Assembly: GCA_020636445.1 (NCBI GenBank)
Contig: JACJXV010000014.1
Coordinates: forward strand, 1 to 64,000
Length of the DNA stretch: 64,000 bases
Source: Lewinellaceae bacterium
Lineage (GTDB): Bacteria > Bacteroidota > Bacteroidia > Chitinophagales > Saprospiraceae
Reading direction: 5' to 3'
The notes under the pieces were generated by a model. It worked only from the letters and a program-made list of their open reading frames with translations. It searched no databases and was not told where the DNA came from. A program made the translations under genes and the position numbers. Of the stretch, positions 60,285 to 64,000 are shown piece by piece; the stretch's first letter is position 1, and every line of letters starts with the position of its first letter.

Positions 60285-62834
60285 ATGATAACGAAACTAC
60301 CCCTGTTCCTACTCACCCTCGGGCTTAGCAGCTTTCTGATAACCACCACCGACCCCGGCATGCAGATTCGGGAGAAACTGGATGCCTACCACGCCCAGTT
60401 CCCCTGGGAAAAGGCTTACCTGCACACCGACAAACCGCAGTACACGCTGGGCGATACGCTCTGGGCAGCCGCCTACCTCGCTGATGGCCGCACCCACCAA
60501 CCCCGCACTGTCAGCAATGTGCTCTACCTGGAGCTTATCGACCCCAACAACACGATCCGCGCCAGCCGTAACCTCCGCATCGACAGCGGACATGGGCCCG
60601 GTGAGATAGCCATCCAGCGCGACTGGCCTGCCGGCCGTTACCTGTTGCGTGCCTACACGAATTTTATGCGCAATGGGGGGAACGATTATTTTTACCAGCG
60701 CGAAATCGATATCCTGGATCCCGCCGGTGTAGAGACGTTGCAGGCAACGTCTACCAGGATTGAGACGTTGCAGGCAACGTCTCTACGGCCCGGGGAACGC
60801 CCCGGGGAACGGCCCGGAGCCCAACCAACGGCGTTGCCCACCGTCCGGTTTTTCCCGGAAGGGGGCGACCTGGTAGCCGGCCTGCCCGCCGTGGTAGCCT
60901 TCCACGCTACGGACGCCCAGGAAACCGGCCTGCCCATTGAGGGCCGCATCGTTGATGATCAGGGGCAATTCGTAACTGTATTCAAAGCCCTGCGCTTCGG
61001 AATGGGTTCTTTCCGCTTTACCCCCCAGACCGGCCGTCAGTACACCGCCGAAATCACCTACCAGGATCGGGCATTTACCGTTCCTCTCCCCAGGGTGCAA
61101 CAGCAGGGGTACACCCTTGAAATAGTTCCCCGGGGCACGCAAATCAACCTGATTGTGCGAACCAACCGCCCCGAGGGGCTGCGGGGCACGACCCTCATTG
61201 GGCATACCCGCGGACTGATTTTTACTACCCTGAACGGTCCCGATGAAGGCCAGGAATTCCGCGCCACCCTCACCACCGACCAACTGCTGGAGGGCGTTGC
61301 TCAATTCACCCTCTTTGACGGGCAGTCGCAACCGGTGTGCGAACGCCTCGTTTTTGTCGAGCAGCCCACCCGGGAGGCTACCTTAACGGTCACTGCAAAT
61401 CAAAAAGCATTCGCAAAACGCCAGCAGGTTAAGCTCGACCTGAACTTACAATCGCCGGACGGCACTCCGCTGGCTGGCAACCTTTCGATGACGGTAACCG
61501 ACGACGGACTGGTCGGCTGGCCTACCCATGGGGAAAATATCAAAACCTACTTACTGCTGAGTTCCGATCTGCGCGGCCGCATCGAGCAGCCCGGTTATTA
61601 TTTCAACCCTAGCAGTGCAGGCCGCGCCCAACTCCTCGACCTGGTCATGCTCACCCATGGCTGGCGACGGTTTACCTGGAAGAATATTTTATCGGACGAC
61701 GTTTCCATCCTGCAGTACCTTCCCGAAAACGGTTTCACCATTCAAGGACAAATCCTGCGGGCAGGGTCCAGCAACCCCGTTGCGGCAACCGCCTGGATTA
61801 CCCCCCTGATCAGCAATAGCGTATTTCCCGACCCCTTTCGCACAGGGGAGGATGGCCTGTTCACTGCCGTAGGTTTCCAACTGATGGATACGACCAATAT
61901 CATGGTTCAGGCCAGTGTTTTCAAAGAAAAACGCACGGCTAAAGAAGATCCCAACACCATCAAACTCAGCGGCGACCGGGCCGTCGACATCATCCTGAAG
62001 GACGTTTTTCCACCCCGGATTGAGCGCAATGGCAGCTACTACCTCCCCTGGGAGGACCCCGAACTACTGAAGGCCTTCCTCGAAGGCCAACGCACCCTCG
62101 CCACCATCGACTCCGCCTACCAAAACCTTTGGGAAATCGACCTCGATGCCATTGAGATTAAGGCCCAATCCCGCAAACGGAATCCTTTCGAAAATGCCCA
62201 GCGCATGTACGGAGTTCCTGACCAGCGGCTGGTAATTGACTCGGTAGCGGGCGTCCAGGGATTTTTGGGTGTTTTCGACTACCTGCGCGGGCGAGTGGCC
62301 GGCTTACAGGTATTTGGTGCCTTCCCCAATCAGTATGCCGTTATCCGCGGGAGTGGTTCTTTTACCCTGAGTAGCGAAGCCCTGATCGTGCTGGATGGTA
62401 TCGTCGTCGATAGCGATATTGCCAATACCATTAGCTTGCAGGATGTAGCCTTCGTCGACGTGCTAAAAGGGGCAAGCGCTTCCATCTACGGCGCCCGCGG
62501 CGCCAACGGCGTCATTGCCATTTACACCAAGCGGGGAGATGAGGGAGTCCGGCAGGACCCTCCCGGGGTGCTTACCTTCACCCATCCCGGCTTTTATCGT
62601 GTGCGGGAATTTTACAGCCCCGATTACAGTGCCCCCAAACCCGAACACCAGAAACCCGACTACCGGACTACCTTATTTTGGGCACCTACTATTCAGGTAA
62701 ATGACTCCGGCAAGGCTCAGGTTTCTTTTTTTACCGCCGATAAAGCTACCCAGTATGCCGTGCGGGTAGAGGGAGTTACCATCGATGGAAGGCCTGTGGT
62801 GGGTAGCGCCACCCTTACCGTAGATCGGGAGTAG
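60285..62834 (+). CDS. MG-like/TonB-plug domain protein without barrel
   Basis: 849 aa from the ATG at 60285 (signal KLPLFLLTLGLSSFLITT); the frame is open back to 60042 but passes through a palindrome and has no leader. N-terminal half resembles alpha-2-macroglobulin MG domains (YLHTDKPQYTLGDTLWAAAYLADG, IDSGHGPGEIAIQRDWPAGRYLLRAYT). From about residue 610 a TonB-receptor plug domain appears (QRLVIDSVAGVQGFLGVFDYLRGRVAGLQV, EALIVLDGIVVDSDIANTISLQDVAFVDVLKGASASIYGARGANGVIAIYTKRG). No beta-barrel follows; the end is a further MG-like domain. Known widely in Bacteroidota, role unknown. Two palindromic repeats lie inside the reading frame near residue 150. Confidence 0.9.
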   Translation: MITKLPLFLLTLGLSSFLITTTDPGMQIREKLDAYHAQFPWEKAYLHTDKPQYTLGDTLWAAAYLADGRTHQPRTVSNVLYLELIDPNNTIRASRNLRIDSGHGPGEIAIQRDWPAGRYLLRAYTNFMRNGGNDYFYQREIDILDPAGVETLQATSTRIETLQATSLRPGERPGERPGAQPTALPTVRFFPEGGDLVAGLPAVVAFHATDAQETGLPIEGRIVDDQGQFVTVFKALRFGMGSFRFTPQTGRQYTAEITYQDRAFTVPLPRVQQQGYTLEIVPRGTQINLIVRTNRPEGLRGTTLIGHTRGLIFTTLNGPDEGQEFRATLTTDQLLEGVAQFTLFDGQSQPVCERLVFVEQPTREATLTVTANQKAFAKRQQVKLDLNLQSPDGTPLAGNLSMTVTDDGLVGWPTHGENIKTYLLLSSDLRGRIEQPGYYFNPSSAGRAQLLDLVMLTHGWRRFTWKNILSDDVSILQYLPENGFTIQGQILRAGSSNPVAATAWITPLISNSVFPDPFRTGEDGLFTAVGFQLMDTTNIMVQASVFKEKRTAKEDPNTIKLSGDRAVDIILKDVFPPRIERNGSYYLPWEDPELLKAFLEGQRTLATIDSAYQNLWEIDLDAIEIKAQSRKRNPFENAQRMYGVPDQRLVIDSVAGVQGFLGVFDYLRGRVAGLQVFGAFPNQYAVIRGSGSFTLSSEALIVLDGIVVDSDIANTISLQDVAFVDVLKGASASIYGARGANGVIAIYTKRGDEGVRQDPPGVLTFTHPGFYRVREFYSPDYSAPKPEHQKPDYRTTLFWAPTIQVNDSGKAQVSFFTADKATQYAVRVEGVTIDGRPVVGSATLTVDRE
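60732..60783. repeat. Two palindromic repeats inside the plug-protein gene
   Basis: AGACGTTGC-AG-GCAACGTCT at 60733-60752 and GAGACGTTGC-AG-GCAACGTCTC at 60762-60783, offset exactly 30 bp, so ten codons. They code for the doubled peptide ETLQATSTR/IETLQATSLR. The following sequence is also repetitive (CCCGGGGAACG twice, giving PGERPGER). Confidence 0.9.
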
Positions 62835-62892
62835 CTGCGTAGTCGAAAAGAACGCCGGATTGTAAAAGCATACCGAAAAAAATTCATATGTA

Positions 62893-63771
62893 ATGGAAAA
62901 AACCGCATTATTCCGTGTTTGCGCTTGGCCAACAGTATTCATCTGCCTGGTGATTACGCTGGTTGGCTCCTGGTCGGGGTGCGCCGTCCTCCAAAAGAAA
63001 AACCAATCCGGGGAATTGCAGCAATTCTCTATTCCCGTCGAGTTTGACACCCTGGCAGGCGATGTGGTGGTTAGGGGAAAAAACGCCCTGGCCTGTCCGC
63101 TGCGATTTTTTATCCAATTCACTGAGTCTACACCCACTGCTTATACGGGGCCCAATCCAATCGTGCTTCCCCCACAGCGCCCTTTTTCGATTGTTTTAGG
63201 AGCTACCGGCAGTAGCACGCAGGACATTATCAGTAAACTGAAAATCCAGGTATATTTAGGGGATCCCGCGGTAGCCCACCCAGATACTGCTGATCGGTAC
63301 GATTTTCCTTTCCTGCCGGGGAGAACGTACCGGGTGCTCCAGGCCTACGATGGCACTTTTACGCATAATAATCCCAATTCACGATATGCCATCGATTTCA
63401 AAATGAACAAGGGCGACACGGTTTGCGCCGCCCGGGAGGGAATTGTTGTCGGCATCGTCGAGGGGTATCGCGGAGGAGGAGCCAAAGAAAAATACCGGAA
63501 TCGCGATAATTTCATTACACTTTATCATCCCCAGGACGGCACCTTTACGCAGTATGCGCACCTGAGCTACCGGGGAGCACTTGTCGCCATCGGAGATACC
63601 GTTAACCGAAAACAACCGATAGGCCTTTCAGGCAATACGGGATATTCTACCACCCCGCACCTCCATTTTAACACCCTTTTGCCAGGCACCAACGATTTGG
63701 TTGGCTTTCCGGTCAGATTTCAGACGCTTTCCGGCGAGACACTAAAATCTGGAATGGTTGTTGGCCATTAG
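62893..63771 (+). CDS. M23 family metallopeptidase, lipoprotein-like leader
   Basis: 292 aa. Leader with a Cys in GSWSGC, probably a lipoprotein. N-terminal beta domain (about 35-140), then the LytM/M23 fold: NSRYAIDFKMNKGDTVCAAREG with the metal Asp, GVFTQYAHLS-type strand (TQYAHLSYRG) and the HLH ligand pair in TPHLHFNTL. Unlike the EnvC-like protein at 44860 the zinc site looks intact, so an active peptidoglycan endopeptidase is likely. Confidence 0.93.
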   Translation: MEKTALFRVCAWPTVFICLVITLVGSWSGCAVLQKKNQSGELQQFSIPVEFDTLAGDVVVRGKNALACPLRFFIQFTESTPTAYTGPNPIVLPPQRPFSIVLGATGSSTQDIISKLKIQVYLGDPAVAHPDTADRYDFPFLPGRTYRVLQAYDGTFTHNNPNSRYAIDFKMNKGDTVCAAREGIVVGIVEGYRGGGAKEKYRNRDNFITLYHPQDGTFTQYAHLSYRGALVAIGDTVNRKQPIGLSGNTGYSTTPHLHFNTLLPGTNDLVGFPVRFQTLSGETLKSGMVVGH

Positions 63772-63799
63772 GCATTACAAGCATGCCCGATCTGTTTTA

Positions 63800-64000
63800 C
63801 TACGTATTCTCCAGCCGTTCAATCAGCCGCGCGGAGATTCGGAGAAAATCCATTTCGGTGATGATGCCAATCAGCTCCCCATCCTTGACTACCGGCAAAC
63901 AGCCCAGTTTGTTTTCGCGCATTTTTTGCAAGGCTTCAATAATGGTAGCATTCGGATCAACCGTGATCGGATTTTTGATCATAATATCCTGGACCGCCAT
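63800..64000 (-). CDS. CBS-domain protein, C-terminal part, cut by window edge
   Basis: 66 residues from a Met codon that touches the last base. MIKNPITVDPNATIIEALQKMRENKLGCLPVVKDGELIGIITEMDFLRISARLIERL is one CBS motif. Family members usually have two or more, so the gene probably begins outside the window. CBS pairs bind adenosine nucleotides. Confidence 0.85.
   Translation of the reverse strand: MAVQDIMIKNPITVDPNATIIEALQKMRENKLGCLPVVKDGELIGIITEMDFLRISARLIERLENT

Noticed and set aside
1..64000. tRNA, rRNA, insertion sequences, prophage or replication origin
   Set aside because: Looked for by eye on both strands; no T-loop/acceptor pattern, rRNA signature, transposase or phage structural gene was found.

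Overview
The window looks like chromosomal DNA of a Bacteroidota bacterium, most likely from the Saprospiria (Lewinella/Haliscomenobacter-like). That placement is inference. It rests on C-terminal T9SS type A sorting domains (three proteins), BlaI/M56 pairs, DUF2141, DUF4292, DUF4139 and TIGR03643 proteins, a TonB-plug protein without a barrel, several promoters matching the Bacteroidota form TTTG/TTG-N19-20-TAnnTTTG, and scarcity of Shine-Dalgarno sequences. No rRNA, tRNA, CRISPR array, insertion sequence or prophage was seen.

Layout. 1-2.6 kb: 3' end of a Xer-type recombinase, an Ig-like lipoprotein and a small zinc-ribbon protein. 2.7-3.3 kb: a 105-bp tandem repeat. 3.4-6.4 kb: a BlaI repressor and an unusual M56 peptidase carrying three TonB_C domains and a T9SS tail. 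6.5-10.8 kb: ferritin, TIGR03643 protein, an HD domain fused to a Pycsar-effector-like membrane domain, and an alpha/beta hydrolase-OsmC fusion. 10.8-15.1 kb: a giant HYR/dockerin T9SS protein. 15.5-20.7 kb: a gene-poor stretch with a 507-aa helical-repeat protein, two very short related peptide ORFs downstream of it, a LytTR regulator and a 47-aa membrane peptide. 20.9-26.3 kb: a second M56/BlaI pair with its own operator set, a lipoprotein, a DUF2141 protein and a LytS-type kinase. 26.5-29.7 kb: a four-gene membrane-protein/winged-helix cluster with one operator used twice. 29.7-36 kb: P450, acyl-CoA dehydrogenase, MuiA-like protein. 36-42.2 kb: SWIM-like protein, rnc-fabF-acpP, pyruvate kinase. 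42.4-49.4 kb: TPR - DUF4292 - EnvC-like - HflX - M29 aminopeptidase and a conserved unknown. 49.8-54.8 kb: beta-CASP hydrolase, sigma/anti-sigma/adhesin-like operon, TPR lipoprotein. 55-64 kb: T9SS propeller protein, small HTH protein, a lipoprotein cluster with a recent-looking duplication, a MG-like/TonB-plug protein, an M23 peptidase and the edge of a CBS protein.

Housekeeping genes form ordinary operons (acpP-fabF-rnc; TPR-DUF4292-EnvC). The accessory interest lies in (i) the helical-repeat protein with two conserved 15- and 31-codon ORFs, each closed by its own terminator, arranged like Gram-positive receptor-peptide cassettes; (ii) three local repressor circuits whose operators can be read directly (two BlaI, one HTH_34) and in most cases overlap promoter boxes; (iii) the HD-PycTM fusion with no cyclase beside it; and (iv) several families of intergenic palindromes and keyword-like repeats, one of which has entered a coding sequence in frame.
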